Source: Thermophagus xiamenensis
GTDB taxonomy: Bacteria; Bacteroidota; Bacteroidia; Bacteroidales; Marinilabiliaceae
Assembly: GCF_900112795.1 (NCBI RefSeq)
Contig: NZ_FONA01000001.1
Span: forward strand, 124,001 to 188,000
Reading direction: 5' to 3'
Length of the DNA: 64,000 nt
Numbering within the stretch: position 1 is the stretch's first letter; each line of letters begins with the position of its first letter. Position numbers and translations under genes: made by a program. Shown in pieces: positions 7,199-16,917 of this stretch. The notes under the pieces are model-generated. The model saw nothing but the letters and a program-made list of their open reading frames with translations. It was not told where the DNA came from and searched no databases.

Positions 7199-8869
7199 AT
7201 GGTCAAAAAAAACTCTCAAAAAAAAATTCCTGCCTCATGGTGGGAAAATAGTGAAAACTGGATTTCTTCCAAAGGTTCACTAATATTATTAATAGCAATA
7301 CTTACTTATGCTTTTTTTAGTTTCTTCACTTTTAACCTTAGAATAAGCGAAGGGGGTGACGACAGCACCTACATCATTCGTGCTTTATCTTTCATAGAAG
7401 AAGGAAAATTTCCGGAATACCAAGGGCCCATTTATCCCATTTTTTTATCAGGCCTTATTTTCCTGTTTGGACTAAAGCTTGCGGTGCTAAAATTAAGTTC
7501 ATGGATATTTCTAACCCTGGCAATAATTGTTTTATTTAGGGCTGCTTCAAAATACGTTTCACGAATTACGCTTTGGGGAGGGTTATTTGCGTTAATTGTA
7601 AACTACCACCTATTATATTTTGGCAGTCAGACCTATTCAGAAGCATTTTTCATGATGCTTCAAAGTATATTTATTTTATATATTTTCAAGCTCACAGATC
7701 AGTTAGGTAAAAATCCGATACCGTTTCAATCAACACTATTCCTAGCTGGTTTACTTCTCATATTATTTCTCACCCGAACCGTTGCCATTGCAGCTCTCCC
7801 GGCTTTAATACTGTTCTTATTAATAAAGAAACAGAACAAAACAGCTTTATTAGTCACGTTAAATTTTATAATATTGTTGTTTATATATATCGGACTAAAA
7901 GAACTCTTTTGGGGAAGCACCGGCAATAGCAGCGCTCAGCTGCAGTCACTATTAATGAAACATCCATACGATTCATCCCAGGGAAAGGAAACTTTTGGAG
8001 GCTTCATTCTGCGATTTATTCAAAACTCAAACATATATCTCTCAAAACACTTCGTTATTTTCACCGGTTTCAAAAACGCACTTTCTTTATCCAAACATTC
8101 ATTAATTACAATTTTCCTGTATTTGTGGTTCTTTATTGGACTTAAACGTTTTTATCGTCAAAATTCCCATCTTTTATTTACAGGCATCTATTTAGCCTTT
8201 ATGTTAGGTACCACTTTTGTTGCGCTTCAACCCTTATGGGATCAGGAACGATTAATCATTCCATTTTATCCACTTATGCTTTTGTTTTTAGCAGAAACTG
8301 TTGTTTCGTTTACACAAAACAGTCCATCCGCCACCAAACAAAAGCTACCTGCATTGCTACTGGCATTAATAGTATTATTATCTACCGCCCAAACCGTTAA
8401 ACGAACCGATTTTCAGGCCATTTTCCGAAATCTCTCAGGCGATCGCTACTATGGATATACACCCGATTGGCAGAATTACTTAAAAATGGCCGAATACACC
8501 TCCCAAAAATTACCAGCCGATAGTTACGTAGCCTGTCGAAAGCCCAATATGGCACGGTTAATGGCAGAAGGGAAAAAATTTTACGGTATTTACCGCTTCG
8601 ACTCGCAAAATGCAGATACATTAATTAACCAGTTATATCAACGTGGAGTAACCCATATTATAGTGGCTTCTTTACGAAAAAATCCCAGAATCAGAAACGG
8701 ACAGGTAATTAATACCATCCACAGATATATGAAATATATTGAAGAAAAATATCCAAATACGTTTATTTTCCGTAAGCAAGTAGGGAAAGAAGAACCTGCA
8801 TGGTTATTCGAAATAAACTATAATCACTGGCAACAGGCACATAAAGCGTCTAACGATACTTCCCGATAA
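7199..8869 (+). CDS. Multi-pass membrane glycosyltransferase (GT39/ArnT-like, PMT_2 superfamily)
   Basis: Likely moves a sugar from a polyprenyl-phosphate donor on the periplasmic side of the inner membrane. It is 556 residues, with about ten or more hydrophobic helices over residues 28-400 and a soluble C-terminal domain of about 150 residues. The first periplasmic loop carries EGGDDSTYI (about 56-64), the position of the acidic catalytic motif of GT-C enzymes, followed by a FPEYQGPIYPIFLSGLIFLF segment typical of PMT_2 proteins (compare Y-x-P-L/I). The start ATG follows GGGAGCACC. It lies 15 bp before the methyltransferase/GT2 fusion, so the two probably form an operon making or modifying a glycolipid or surface polymer. 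The acceptor is unknown. Confidence 0.75.
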   Translation: MVKKNSQKKIPASWWENSENWISSKGSLILLIAILTYAFFSFFTFNLRISEGGDDSTYIIRALSFIEEGKFPEYQGPIYPIFLSGLIFLFGLKLAVLKLSSWIFLTLAIIVLFRAASKYVSRITLWGGLFALIVNYHLLYFGSQTYSEAFFMMLQSIFILYIFKLTDQLGKNPIPFQSTLFLAGLLLILFLTRTVAIAALPALILFLLIKKQNKTALLVTLNFIILLFIYIGLKELFWGSTGNSSAQLQSLLMKHPYDSSQGKETFGGFILRFIQNSNIYLSKHFVIFTGFKNALSLSKHSLITIFLYLWFFIGLKRFYRQNSHLLFTGIYLAFMLGTTFVALQPLWDQERLIIPFYPLMLLFLAETVVSFTQNSPSATKQKLPALLLALIVLLSTAQTVKRTDFQAIFRNLSGDRYYGYTPDWQNYLKMAEYTSQKLPADSYVACRKPNMARLMAEGKKFYGIYRFDSQNADTLINQLYQRGVTHIIVASLRKNPRIRNGQVINTIHRYMKYIEEKYPNTFIFRKQVGKEEPAWLFEINYNHWQQAHKASNDTSR

Positions 8870-8884
8870 AACCGGAACAAAACA

Positions 8885-10294
8885 ATGGAACATATCCTCA
8901 ACTATTTTAATCAAGCAGCAGAAACATGGTCCCGTTACCGCAGAAGAAAAGCCTATTACTGGGACAATATTACGCGTTATTGTAATTTTTTTATTCCCCG
9001 TGACCATAAGGTATTAGAAATAGGATGTGCAACGGGCGACCTGCTTGCCGGGCTGGAAGCTACAGATAAAACCGGCATTGATTTCAGCCCCGAAATGATT
9101 AAAAGGGCACGAGCAAAATGGAAAGACATTAGGTTTGAGGTCATGCCGGCCGAAGATATTAAACTGGAAGAAAAATATGATACGATAATAATGTCAAATC
9201 TGGTAGGAGTATTGCCTGATGTGCAAAAAGTTTTTTCGGAATTGCAAAAAGTTTCCCATTCACGCACCCGTATTATCGTCACCTATTATAATCGTTTATG
9301 GGAACCCTTTCTGAAATTAGCTGAATGGCTTCGTCTTAAACGCACGTCACCTTTACAGAACTGGCTCTCCACCAACGACCTAAAAAATTTGCTCTACCTT
9401 TCGGGATTTGAGACTTACCGGGTTAATAAAAATATGCTAATACCTTTTTATATTCCCGGAATTTCCTGGTTTTTTAATCGTATTTTATCCCGATTACCAT
9501 TAATAAGGCATTTGAGTCTTAACAACTATATATTTGCCCGCCCGGCACCCAACCCTCATCAGGAAGACTCTCAGCTGTCGGTATCAGTAATAATTCCTGC
9601 CCGTAATGAATCTGGGAACATCGAAAATGCTATTAAGCGAATGCCTCGTTTCGGAAAACATTTGGAAATTATTTTTGTAGAGGGAAATTCTACCGATAAT
9701 ACCTGGGAGGTTATCAATCAGGTTAAAGAAAAGTATAGCGCAACCCATGACATCAAAGCTTTCCGACAACCGGGGAAAGGGAAGGGAGATGCAGTTCGGG
9801 AAGGCTTTAAACAAGCCTCAGGAGATATTCTAATGATCCTTGATGCTGATTTAACAGTACCACCCGAAGATTTACCACGATTTTACCACGCTTTGGCCAG
9901 CGGAAAAGGGGAATTAATAAACGGTGTCAGGTTGGTATATCCCATGGAAAAAAATGCCATGCGCCCATTAAATACGTTGGGCAATTATTTTTTCAGTATA
10001 GCTTTTTCATGGCTATTGGAACAACCGGTAAAAGACACGTTGTGCGGGACCAAAGTAATGTTTAAGTCGGACTACCTGCAACTGGCCAGGAATCGCCCAT
10101 TTTTTGGAGAATTTGATCCCTTTGGTGATTTTGACCTTTTATTTGGCGCATACAAACTCAATCTTAAAATCATTGACCTTCCTGTAAGATATCGTGAGAG
10201 AACGTATGGCAATACCAATATCAGTCGTTTTTCCCACGGATTTATTCTGTTGAAAATGGCTATGTTTGCCGCCGCTAAAATAAAATTCTGGTAA
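8885..10294 (+). CDS. Fusion: SAM-dependent methyltransferase plus family 2 glycosyltransferase
   Basis: Residues 1-215 form a class I SAM methyltransferase: VLEIGCATGD (43-52, motif I), GIDFSPEMIKRARAKW (the acidic residue after beta-2) and YDTIIMSNLVGVLPDV. Residues about 232-469 form a GT2 domain like dolichol-phosphate-mannose synthases: SVIIPARNESGNIENAI, GKGKGDAVREGFKQASGD and the metal-binding DADLT (320-324), then LCGTKVMF and FGDFDLLF. The C-terminus has no membrane pair of the GtrB type. The GT2 domain probably charges a polyprenyl phosphate with a sugar, and the N-terminal half would methylate the product or a partner. The preceding gene (7199-8869) could be the acceptor-side transferase. 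The fusion is clear from one uninterrupted frame; the substrates are inference. Confidence 0.85.
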   Translation: MEHILNYFNQAAETWSRYRRRKAYYWDNITRYCNFFIPRDHKVLEIGCATGDLLAGLEATDKTGIDFSPEMIKRARAKWKDIRFEVMPAEDIKLEEKYDTIIMSNLVGVLPDVQKVFSELQKVSHSRTRIIVTYYNRLWEPFLKLAEWLRLKRTSPLQNWLSTNDLKNLLYLSGFETYRVNKNMLIPFYIPGISWFFNRILSRLPLIRHLSLNNYIFARPAPNPHQEDSQLSVSVIIPARNESGNIENAIKRMPRFGKHLEIIFVEGNSTDNTWEVINQVKEKYSATHDIKAFRQPGKGKGDAVREGFKQASGDILMILDADLTVPPEDLPRFYHALASGKGELINGVRLVYPMEKNAMRPLNTLGNYFFSIAFSWLLEQPVKDTLCGTKVMFKSDYLQLARNRPFFGEFDPFGDFDLLFGAYKLNLKIIDLPVRYRERTYGNTNISRFSHGFILLKMAMFAAAKIKFW

Positions 10295-10516
10295 GTAATC
10301 TCCTTCAAGATTTTATAGAAGACATGCAAAATATAAGACTATTAAATTGGTGCTTTGACTTATTTTTTTGATTTTTACAGCTGAATCAACCATTAATTTT
10401 TTCTAATCTCCTAAAAATCGGTCTGAAAAATATTAAACCATATCTGTATTGATAAATTGGGTAAGGTAAATACCTTTTTTTGATTATTTATTTACTTATA
10501 TAAGAAAACGGCAGGC

Positions 10517-10999
10517 ATGCAAAAAATAGCAATATTCCCGGGATCCTTTGATCCATTTACAGTAGGACACGAAAATATTGTTCGTCGAGGGTTAAACTTG
10601 TTTGACAAAATATTTATTGCCATAGGGTTTAATGCCAATAAAAAAGACTTTTTCCCCGTTTCTCAAAGAACGGAATGGATAAAAGCAGTTTTTCAGGATG
10701 AAAGTCGAATTGAGGTAGTATCCTATGAAGGATTGACTGTCGATTTTGCCAAAGAGTTGGGTTGTAATTTTATTCTTCGAGGAATTCGGACGGCCGCCGA
10801 CTTTGAATATGAACGCGCCATTGCTCAAGTCAACAAAGCCATGTCGGGGATAGATACAGTTTTTCTGCTCACTTCCCCGGAACATACTCCGGTCAACTCG
10901 TCTATTGTTCGCGACATCCTCAAACATGGCGGAGATGCGTCTCGATTTATTCCTGACAAAATTAAGATACAGGTAGCAAGGGTGAGTCGCCAACATTAA
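10517..10999 (+). CDS. coaD: Pantetheine-phosphate adenylyltransferase
   Basis: Transfers AMP from ATP to 4'-phosphopantetheine to give dephospho-CoA, the penultimate step of coenzyme A synthesis, in the cytoplasm. The protein is 160 residues, the normal size. It shows the nucleotidyltransferase motif PGSFDPFTVGHENI (8-21; T/HxGH), the ILRGIRTAADFEYE substrate loop and VNSSIVRDIL, which replaces the second (ISSTxxR-like) ATP motif. The start ATG at 10517 follows an AT-rich leader with TACCTTTTTT (10473-10482), a possible Bacteroidota -7 region. It is followed 55 bp later by an exported thioredoxin-fold protein. Confidence 0.96.
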   Translation: MQKIAIFPGSFDPFTVGHENIVRRGLNLFDKIFIAIGFNANKKDFFPVSQRTEWIKAVFQDESRIEVVSYEGLTVDFAKELGCNFILRGIRTAADFEYERAIAQVNKAMSGIDTVFLLTSPEHTPVNSSIVRDILKHGGDASRFIPDKIKIQVARVSRQH

Positions 11000-11054
11000 T
11001 TAAATTGGATCTTGCCGATTTTTTTTATTAAAAGTTTTTCTGTACATAATTCAC

Positions 11055-12503
11055 ATGAAGCGTAGCAAAGTTATTCCCATAATTGTTTTGGTTTGTATCT
11101 ATACTTCCGTATTATATGGACAAAACCAAACAGTGCGCATTTATGGCAGCGCACCGGAATATAAAAACTACGCATTGGTATTCGAGCATTTTCAAAACTT
11201 CATCAATCAAGAGCAAAGCGAACTTTTTACTTTAGAAATCAATGAACAAGGAACCTTTGATTATACTTTCCCATTGAACGTCACCACTTATGCTTTTGCA
11301 GACATTGGACAGTTCAGAGCTTATATCTATTTAGTTCCCGGGAAAGAATACCACATAAAATTACCTCCGTTTCGACCACTTTCCCAGGCACAAAAACTAA
11401 ATCCATTTTTCCAGCCTGAACCAATTGTAATAGGTATTCTAAATGAAAGTTCTGAAGGGCTCAATGCTCGAATTCGCGATTTTGACCATGTTTTAGGCAA
11501 CAAACTAAGAAATTACGCGGTTAAACTTATTACCACTAAGAATAAGAACTTAGCCAAAGCCATTATAGACTCTCTGGAAACAGAATTCCCTAATGGGTCA
11601 GAATTCTTTCGGATGCATAAACATTTTAGTTATACAAGCCTGGCTTTACTGGCAAGTCGTAACAAAGAACAGGATGTTGTTCAGAAATATTTTTCCCAAT
11701 TCCCGGTATTCTATAATTTGCCTGCCTACTGGATTTCATTTAAAGAAGTTTTCGCAGGTTATTGTCATACGTTTTTCAACAAATATCACTTTCAGACAAC
11801 CATCACATATGGTAGTATTGTGGATTCTATACAATCCAGCCCATTTTTTCAGAGACCAGACCTTGCAGAAATGTTGGCTCTTTGGATAATTTACGAAAGC
11901 TATCATGAAAATTTATTAGCCCCCAAAACTGCGCTTCAATTATTTCAACAAGCGGCGAACAAAACCAATATCGAACCCATTAAAGACATTGCAAGCACTT
12001 TATATAATCGAATGAAAATATTGATGGTTGGTGAGTCTGCTCCCAATTTCAAACTACCTGACTTTTCGGGAACGGAAAAATCCCTTAATGATTTTAAAGG
12101 AAAGTTCGTGTATCTTAATTTCATTCATACAGACAATTATGCTTGTCGAAAAGACATGAAACTTTTGAAAAAAATTCACGATAAATTTTATCGCGATCTT
12201 GAGATAGTTTCCATTGTTATTGATGAAAATTATGAAAAGGCATCACAATTTTTAAATGAGAATAAAAATAATTTTAATTGGAACTTTTTATATATTGCCA
12301 TGCAAGGTGAAATCATAAACAATTACAACGTTCAGGCAGTTCCATTATACTATCTCATTAATCCTGACGGTAAATTTGTATTGGTTCCGGCACCAGCTCC
12401 CGAAGAAAACTTCCAAGAAGTCTTTATAAGTGAATACAACAAATGGCGTCGACTGCAATTACGCAAACCATCCTCTAGCCAAAAAACTTTATTCGGAAAG
12501 TAG
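11055..12503 (+). CDS. Exported thioredoxin-fold (TlpA/AhpC-TSA-like) protein without the CxxC motif
   Basis: A 482-residue protein with a signal peptide (VIPIIVLVCIYTSVLYGQ, cleavage near residue 22), a large N-terminal region (about 23-320) that I cannot assign, and a C-terminal thioredoxin-like domain starting at APNFKLPDFSGTEKSLNDFK (about 329). The position of the redox WCxxC motif is FIHTDNYACRKDMKLLKKIH, where only the second cysteine remains, so classical disulfide exchange is unlikely. The following VPLYYLINPDGKFV keeps the cis-Pro of the fold. Such proteins in Bacteroidota are periplasmic or outer-membrane associated. The role is unknown; a folding or ligand-binding function is possible. 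Confidence 0.78.
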   Translation: MKRSKVIPIIVLVCIYTSVLYGQNQTVRIYGSAPEYKNYALVFEHFQNFINQEQSELFTLEINEQGTFDYTFPLNVTTYAFADIGQFRAYIYLVPGKEYHIKLPPFRPLSQAQKLNPFFQPEPIVIGILNESSEGLNARIRDFDHVLGNKLRNYAVKLITTKNKNLAKAIIDSLETEFPNGSEFFRMHKHFSYTSLALLASRNKEQDVVQKYFSQFPVFYNLPAYWISFKEVFAGYCHTFFNKYHFQTTITYGSIVDSIQSSPFFQRPDLAEMLALWIIYESYHENLLAPKTALQLFQQAANKTNIEPIKDIASTLYNRMKILMVGESAPNFKLPDFSGTEKSLNDFKGKFVYLNFIHTDNYACRKDMKLLKKIHDKFYRDLEIVSIVIDENYEKASQFLNENKNNFNWNFLYIAMQGEIINNYNVQAVPLYYLINPDGKFVLVPAPAPEENFQEVFISEYNKWRRLQLRKPSSSQKTLFGK

Positions 12504-12762
12504 CCAACTTTAGGTTTAAATTAAGTAAAACGCCCAGTTGAATTATAAGTACTTTACCATACAAATAGTAATTTAGGTCAGAAAAAAACCAAGAATCGTG
12601 TAAAAATCAAAAGCTTTCGTGTATTTTTTCTACAACTTCAACGTTAATTTACTATTTTCAAATTGGATAAAATTATCAACCAAATACAACCGGTCTTGTT
12701 AAATCTATAAATTAATGTCCTGACCGGCATCATGCCTGCTATTTGTAAGTGCTTAAACGATA

Positions 12763-14484
12763 ATGAAGAACCAAATATCCATTAGGGTTACTTTAGTTTT
12801 GCTTATTGGGATTCTGTTCAATGCTCATTCCCAGAATCCTGATGCAGAATTTGTCACGCAAGACATCAATGTTTGCGAGTCGGGACAAATAACCATTGAA
12901 TTAAAAATCCGGTTTCATGGAGATGCCTACTTTGGTTTTAAAATAAAAGATCCCAATGGATTAGTATTTACTAATAGTCACCCGATTTACGATGAAGACC
13001 TCATCGACAGCGTTTTCACCGAAGTATATCATTTATTTTTTGATGTTCCCGACGGTGAAACAAAAAGAACAGGCACATTTGAAATTTTGGAAGTTTTTGA
13101 TAGTTCAAATGGAGGCACATGGAAGTCGCTATCGGGTAAAGAAATAGTGTTTACCAACTGGGGGGTTCCCAAACCTTTCGCCGGTGCTGATATTGATTCA
13201 TGTGGTCTAAAAGTCCAGTTAAATGCTGTTCCGGATACCATTTCCGACACCTATTATTGGTCTATACCGTCTGAAGGGTCGCTCTTAGACGTTAACGATC
13301 CTAAAACCATCTTTACCGCAACTAATGCAGACAGCTATGTTTTAATATTCAATCAGGAAAATGGAGTTTGTAAGGCAACAGACGAAGTCAATGTTTTGCT
13401 GAAAGGCTCACCTGCCGCTTCTCTTTCCACCTCTTCTGAAGTTTGTGGAACAAGTGAACAAACAGCTATCCTCAACCTTAGTTTTCAGGGCGATAACGGA
13501 CCATGGGACTATTCCATTACCGATGGAACATCGCCTGTAATTCAGAACAGTAGTTCCTCTATTACCACCAACGAAACTATTCCGGTACAGGGTGAAACCA
13601 CATTTTCATTTTTGTGGTTACGCGATAATAACGGCTGTTATGCTTCGCCAGAAGATATTAGCGACTCTGCCATCGTCAGGGATATTCAACCTTCACCTAA
13701 TGCTGGAAATGACACGGCTGTTTGTGGAATTAAAAGCATTGTTCTTAACCACCCACTATCAGCTAAAGCACAAGAAGGGGAATGGACATCTGACTCAGGA
13801 ATTTTTATTCCGGGCGACACACCCAATACAACTATTTTTGAAGCCCAAGATTGGGGCGAACATATTATCTACTGGAATGAATCAAACAAAGGATGTTCTG
13901 CCAGTGATCATCGTATTATAAGATTTGATGAAATGCCCATTGCCAAAATTAAAAATGGCAATTCTGACACGCTTTTCCATACAAACCAAACAACGCTTTA
14001 TGCCCAACCCCCTTTAGAATATCCTGAAAAAAGCAACTGGACAGGACAATGGAGCATTTCTTCAGGGAACGCAGAAATTGTCAATCCCTTGGATACAACA
14101 ACTATTATTAATATCAAAGAGGGCCCGGTAACCCTGGAATGGAGCGTAAACAACGGGGTCTGCCCCTTACAAACCCAACAGTTCATCATCTATCTTGAAA
14201 ACTTATCTTATTACACCGGTATTTCTCCCAACATGGACGGGAAAAATGACTATTTCAACATAAAAGGTGCAGAGGACATACCGGAAAATGAACTAATTGT
14301 TTTTGATCAAAATGGGAAAGTAGTATATAGAATAAAAGAGTTTCAAAAGGCTCCTAATGAGACACGGGGATGGGACGGAACAGGCATGGACGGTACCCCA
14401 TTGGAAAGTGGCATTTACTATTTTATTTTCAAAGGGAAAGACATTGAATCTATCCAGGATTATTTGATAATCAAAAGGCATTAA
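12763..14484 (+). CDS. Secreted protein with CHU_C-type (gliding motility/T9SS type B) C-terminal domain
   Basis: A 573-residue exported protein: a signal peptide (ISIRVTLVLLIGILFNAHSQ, residues 4-23), several beta-sandwich-like repeats each starting near a Cys (QDINVCESGQ, DSCGLKVQLN, SEVCGTSEQT, DTAVCGIKSI), and a C-terminal CHU_C domain (about 485-573) with YYTGISPNMDGKNDYFNIKG, NELIVFDQNGKVVYRIKEF, WDGTGMDGTPLESGIYYFIF and a final Lys-Arg-His. CHU_C domains act as type B sorting signals for the type IX secretion system, so the protein is expected outside the outer membrane. The next gene encodes a PorP/SprF protein, its usual partner. Confidence 0.87.
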   Translation: MKNQISIRVTLVLLIGILFNAHSQNPDAEFVTQDINVCESGQITIELKIRFHGDAYFGFKIKDPNGLVFTNSHPIYDEDLIDSVFTEVYHLFFDVPDGETKRTGTFEILEVFDSSNGGTWKSLSGKEIVFTNWGVPKPFAGADIDSCGLKVQLNAVPDTISDTYYWSIPSEGSLLDVNDPKTIFTATNADSYVLIFNQENGVCKATDEVNVLLKGSPAASLSTSSEVCGTSEQTAILNLSFQGDNGPWDYSITDGTSPVIQNSSSSITTNETIPVQGETTFSFLWLRDNNGCYASPEDISDSAIVRDIQPSPNAGNDTAVCGIKSIVLNHPLSAKAQEGEWTSDSGIFIPGDTPNTTIFEAQDWGEHIIYWNESNKGCSASDHRIIRFDEMPIAKIKNGNSDTLFHTNQTTLYAQPPLEYPEKSNWTGQWSISSGNAEIVNPLDTTTIINIKEGPVTLEWSVNNGVCPLQTQQFIIYLENLSYYTGISPNMDGKNDYFNIKGAEDIPENELIVFDQNGKVVYRIKEFQKAPNETRGWDGTGMDGTPLESGIYYFIFKGKDIESIQDYLIIKRH

Positions 14485-14587
14485 ATTAGAGTAGCAAAAA
14501 TCAGCTGATTTCCTCAATCTTAATCCTTACAATAACATAGGCTTTTAAAAAACAAAACCATTGTTGAAAACTATCAAAACCAATATA

Positions 14588-15493
14588 ATGAGAATCCTTT
14601 CCATTTTTATTTTTGTTCTCATAATATTTCCTTCTTATGGTCAAAAGGCAATGACCATAAATCAATACATGCACAATCGATTCGCGATAAACAGTGCGTT
14701 TGCGGGTTCCCGGGAAGTTCTTTCGCTATTCGGTTCTTTTCGAAAACAATGGGCAGGATTACCTCAATCTCCTCAAGCACAATATTTCACCGGTCATATG
14801 CCCCTTCGGAAATCAGGTATGGCAGTAGGTTTACAAATCTTCAACGAAACATTTGCCATAAAAAGAAATTTTGGTGCTTCGCTCTCTTATACATATCGAT
14901 TTCATATTAATCCACAAACCTGGATGGCCTTCAGTTTGTCAGGCGGTTTTACCAGTTACTCAATAAATTGGAATGAAGTAACGCTTGAAGACGCGCAAGA
15001 TGAACTCTTTTACACCCAGGAAGCATCTTCGGGCCCTCAGGCAGGATTTGGATGGAGCTTTTATAATAATAAATTATTTGGTGGTGCTTCAATTCCGGAA
15101 TTCTTCACTCAGGATTTTGAAAAACTTGATGGACCTAAATTTGTTCCCAAAAGGATGGATATATTATTGACAGGAGGTTATCTGTTGGATCTTTCATCGA
15201 ATTGGCGCTTTCAACCCTCATTCCTGATGAAAATTAATCAAACAACAGGAAACTGGACCGACATTTCGGGATCTATCATTTATAATAATCGAATCTGGGG
15301 AGGAGTTACTTACCGTACGATAGAAGAAATGGTTTTTCATGTAGGATGGCAGATATTGCCACAACTAAGAATGGCTTATTCCTATGGATATTCATTAACT
15401 GATATAGGAAATTTCAGTAATGGAAGTTACGAAATTTCCCTTCAATATGATTTTGGTTATATTATAAACACCCTAAATCCCAAATTCTTTTAA
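14588..15493 (+). CDS. PorP/SprF family type IX secretion outer-membrane protein
   Basis: An outer-membrane beta-barrel of the PorP/SprF family, which anchors or helps export type B CHU_C proteins in T9SS-bearing Bacteroidota. I use ATG 14588, giving 301 residues that begin with a signal peptide (MRILSIFIFVLIIFPSYGQ); a TTG at 14561 would add nine residues. The mature start MTINQYMHNRFAINSAFAGS and the following FGSFRKQWAGLPQSPQAQYF are hallmark PorP/SprF sequence. Alternating hydrophobic strands and a C-terminal aromatic end (NTLNPKFF) fit a barrel. It lies between the CHU_C protein and a PD40/PKD protein, the arrangement commonly seen for these export pairs. Confidence 0.93.
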   Translation: MRILSIFIFVLIIFPSYGQKAMTINQYMHNRFAINSAFAGSREVLSLFGSFRKQWAGLPQSPQAQYFTGHMPLRKSGMAVGLQIFNETFAIKRNFGASLSYTYRFHINPQTWMAFSLSGGFTSYSINWNEVTLEDAQDELFYTQEASSGPQAGFGWSFYNNKLFGGASIPEFFTQDFEKLDGPKFVPKRMDILLTGGYLLDLSSNWRFQPSFLMKINQTTGNWTDISGSIIYNNRIWGGVTYRTIEEMVFHVGWQILPQLRMAYSYGYSLTDIGNFSNGSYEISLQYDFGYIINTLNPKFF

Positions 15494-15495
15494 AT

Positions 15496-16917
15496 ATGCC
15501 ACCCATGACCTGCAAGGAAATAATTAGTCTTTTTCTTTTTTGGGGAATCCTGACGCTAAATCCTCTCGCCGGCCAGGATATAAAAATTCAAAAATTACCA
15601 ATTAGCAGCCCTGAGACGGATGAATTTGCACCTGTTGTCCACGATTCAACCCTATATTTTGTATCTAACCGACGAGCTAGTTTGTTGGTAACCTATTTTA
15701 ATCAAAATCATGAAATACTTTACGGCATCTTTAATGCACCGTTGCGTCATGATAACACAACCGGACGAGCCAATCCGGTTTCAGGAACAAAATTATTATC
15801 TCTGGATGCAGGACCAATAACTTTCTCTAATAAGGGGACAATGATAATTGCAGCTCAACCCTCAGAGCAATTAAGGTTTTATCGCAAAAAAAGGCACAGG
15901 ACAGCACCATTAGTTCTCTACAATATTGAAAAAGTAGGTGTCGACTGGCAGAAAGTAGAAAAATTACAAATTGAAATATCAGGCGATATTTCATTGGGAC
16001 ATCCCGCTTTATCACCTGACGGAAAACAATTGTACTTCGTTGCAGAGATGGAAGACGGATATGGTGCTACAGACATTTATGTTTCTCAAAAAGTTAATAA
16101 TAGATGGAGTCAACCACAAAATATTGGTCCCAAAGTTAATACCCCTGGCAGAGAGTTATTCCCATTTATTCATCCATCCGGAAAGCTTTATTTTACATCT
16201 GACGGTCACAAAGGCATCGGTAACTTTGATATTTACTACATCGATTTGTCAAACCCTAACAGCGATCCGGTTCTACTTCCCGCACCCATCAATACCTCTT
16301 TCAATGATTTTTCATGTTATATAAAACAAGATAATAACCATGGATTTTTCGCCTCCGACAGAGATGGGAGTGATGACATCTACGCCTTTTCAATACCCCC
16401 GTTTACATGTTCCGAATTACAGAAAATAGAAGAAGACCAATTTTGTTTTACATTTTTCGAAAATGGCCCATTCAAATCAGATACACTTCCTTATATTTAT
16501 CGTTGGGATTTTGGAGATGGGCACGAAGCAGAAGGTTTGGAAGTAGACCACTGTTTTCCAGGTCCAGGACAATATCATATACAACTCAATGTGATTGATA
16601 CATTGTTAAACGAAGAACTTTTCTCTGTAGCTTCGTATAATTTATCACTGGAACCCAAAAAACAGATATGGTTTCAGGCACCAGACACCATAGAAATTGG
16701 GCAAACCTTAAACCTGAAAGCCTCAATTCAGGCTTTTAACCCAACCCATGAAAATACATTTTTTAGATGGGATTTTGGAACAGGAGATATATCAATCGGG
16801 GCGAAAATATCGTACAAATATCAAAAACCTGGCAGATATAAAATTATTTGTTCCACCCAAATAGAAAACAAAACAGTTTGTTTTTACCAAGAAATAGAAG
16901 TGATTGATCCTCAATGA
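15496..16917 (+). CDS. Exported PD40 beta-propeller and PKD-domain protein
   Basis: A 473-residue exported protein with a signal peptide (CKEIISLFLFWGILTLNPLA). PD40/WD40-like propeller blades cover about 20-305: DEFAPVVHDSTLYFVSNR, HPALSPDGKQLYFVAEME, RELFPFIHPSGKLYFTSD and the ATDIYVS/NFDIYYID strands. Two PKD domains follow (about 330-400 and 400-473), marked by YRWDFGDGHEAEG and FFRWDFGTGDISIG. Similar propellers fused to OmpA domains pair with PorP/SprF proteins; this one lacks the OmpA part. It starts 3 bp after the PorP/SprF stop and overlaps the next gene by 4 bp (ATGA), so the genes are co-transcribed. It is probably a periplasmic or surface scaffold; a direct role in secretion is inference. 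Confidence 0.82.
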   Translation: MPPMTCKEIISLFLFWGILTLNPLAGQDIKIQKLPISSPETDEFAPVVHDSTLYFVSNRRASLLVTYFNQNHEILYGIFNAPLRHDNTTGRANPVSGTKLLSLDAGPITFSNKGTMIIAAQPSEQLRFYRKKRHRTAPLVLYNIEKVGVDWQKVEKLQIEISGDISLGHPALSPDGKQLYFVAEMEDGYGATDIYVSQKVNNRWSQPQNIGPKVNTPGRELFPFIHPSGKLYFTSDGHKGIGNFDIYYIDLSNPNSDPVLLPAPINTSFNDFSCYIKQDNNHGFFASDRDGSDDIYAFSIPPFTCSELQKIEEDQFCFTFFENGPFKSDTLPYIYRWDFGDGHEAEGLEVDHCFPGPGQYHIQLNVIDTLLNEELFSVASYNLSLEPKKQIWFQAPDTIEIGQTLNLKASIQAFNPTHENTFFRWDFGTGDISIGAKISYKYQKPGRYKIICSTQIENKTVCFYQEIEVIDPQ

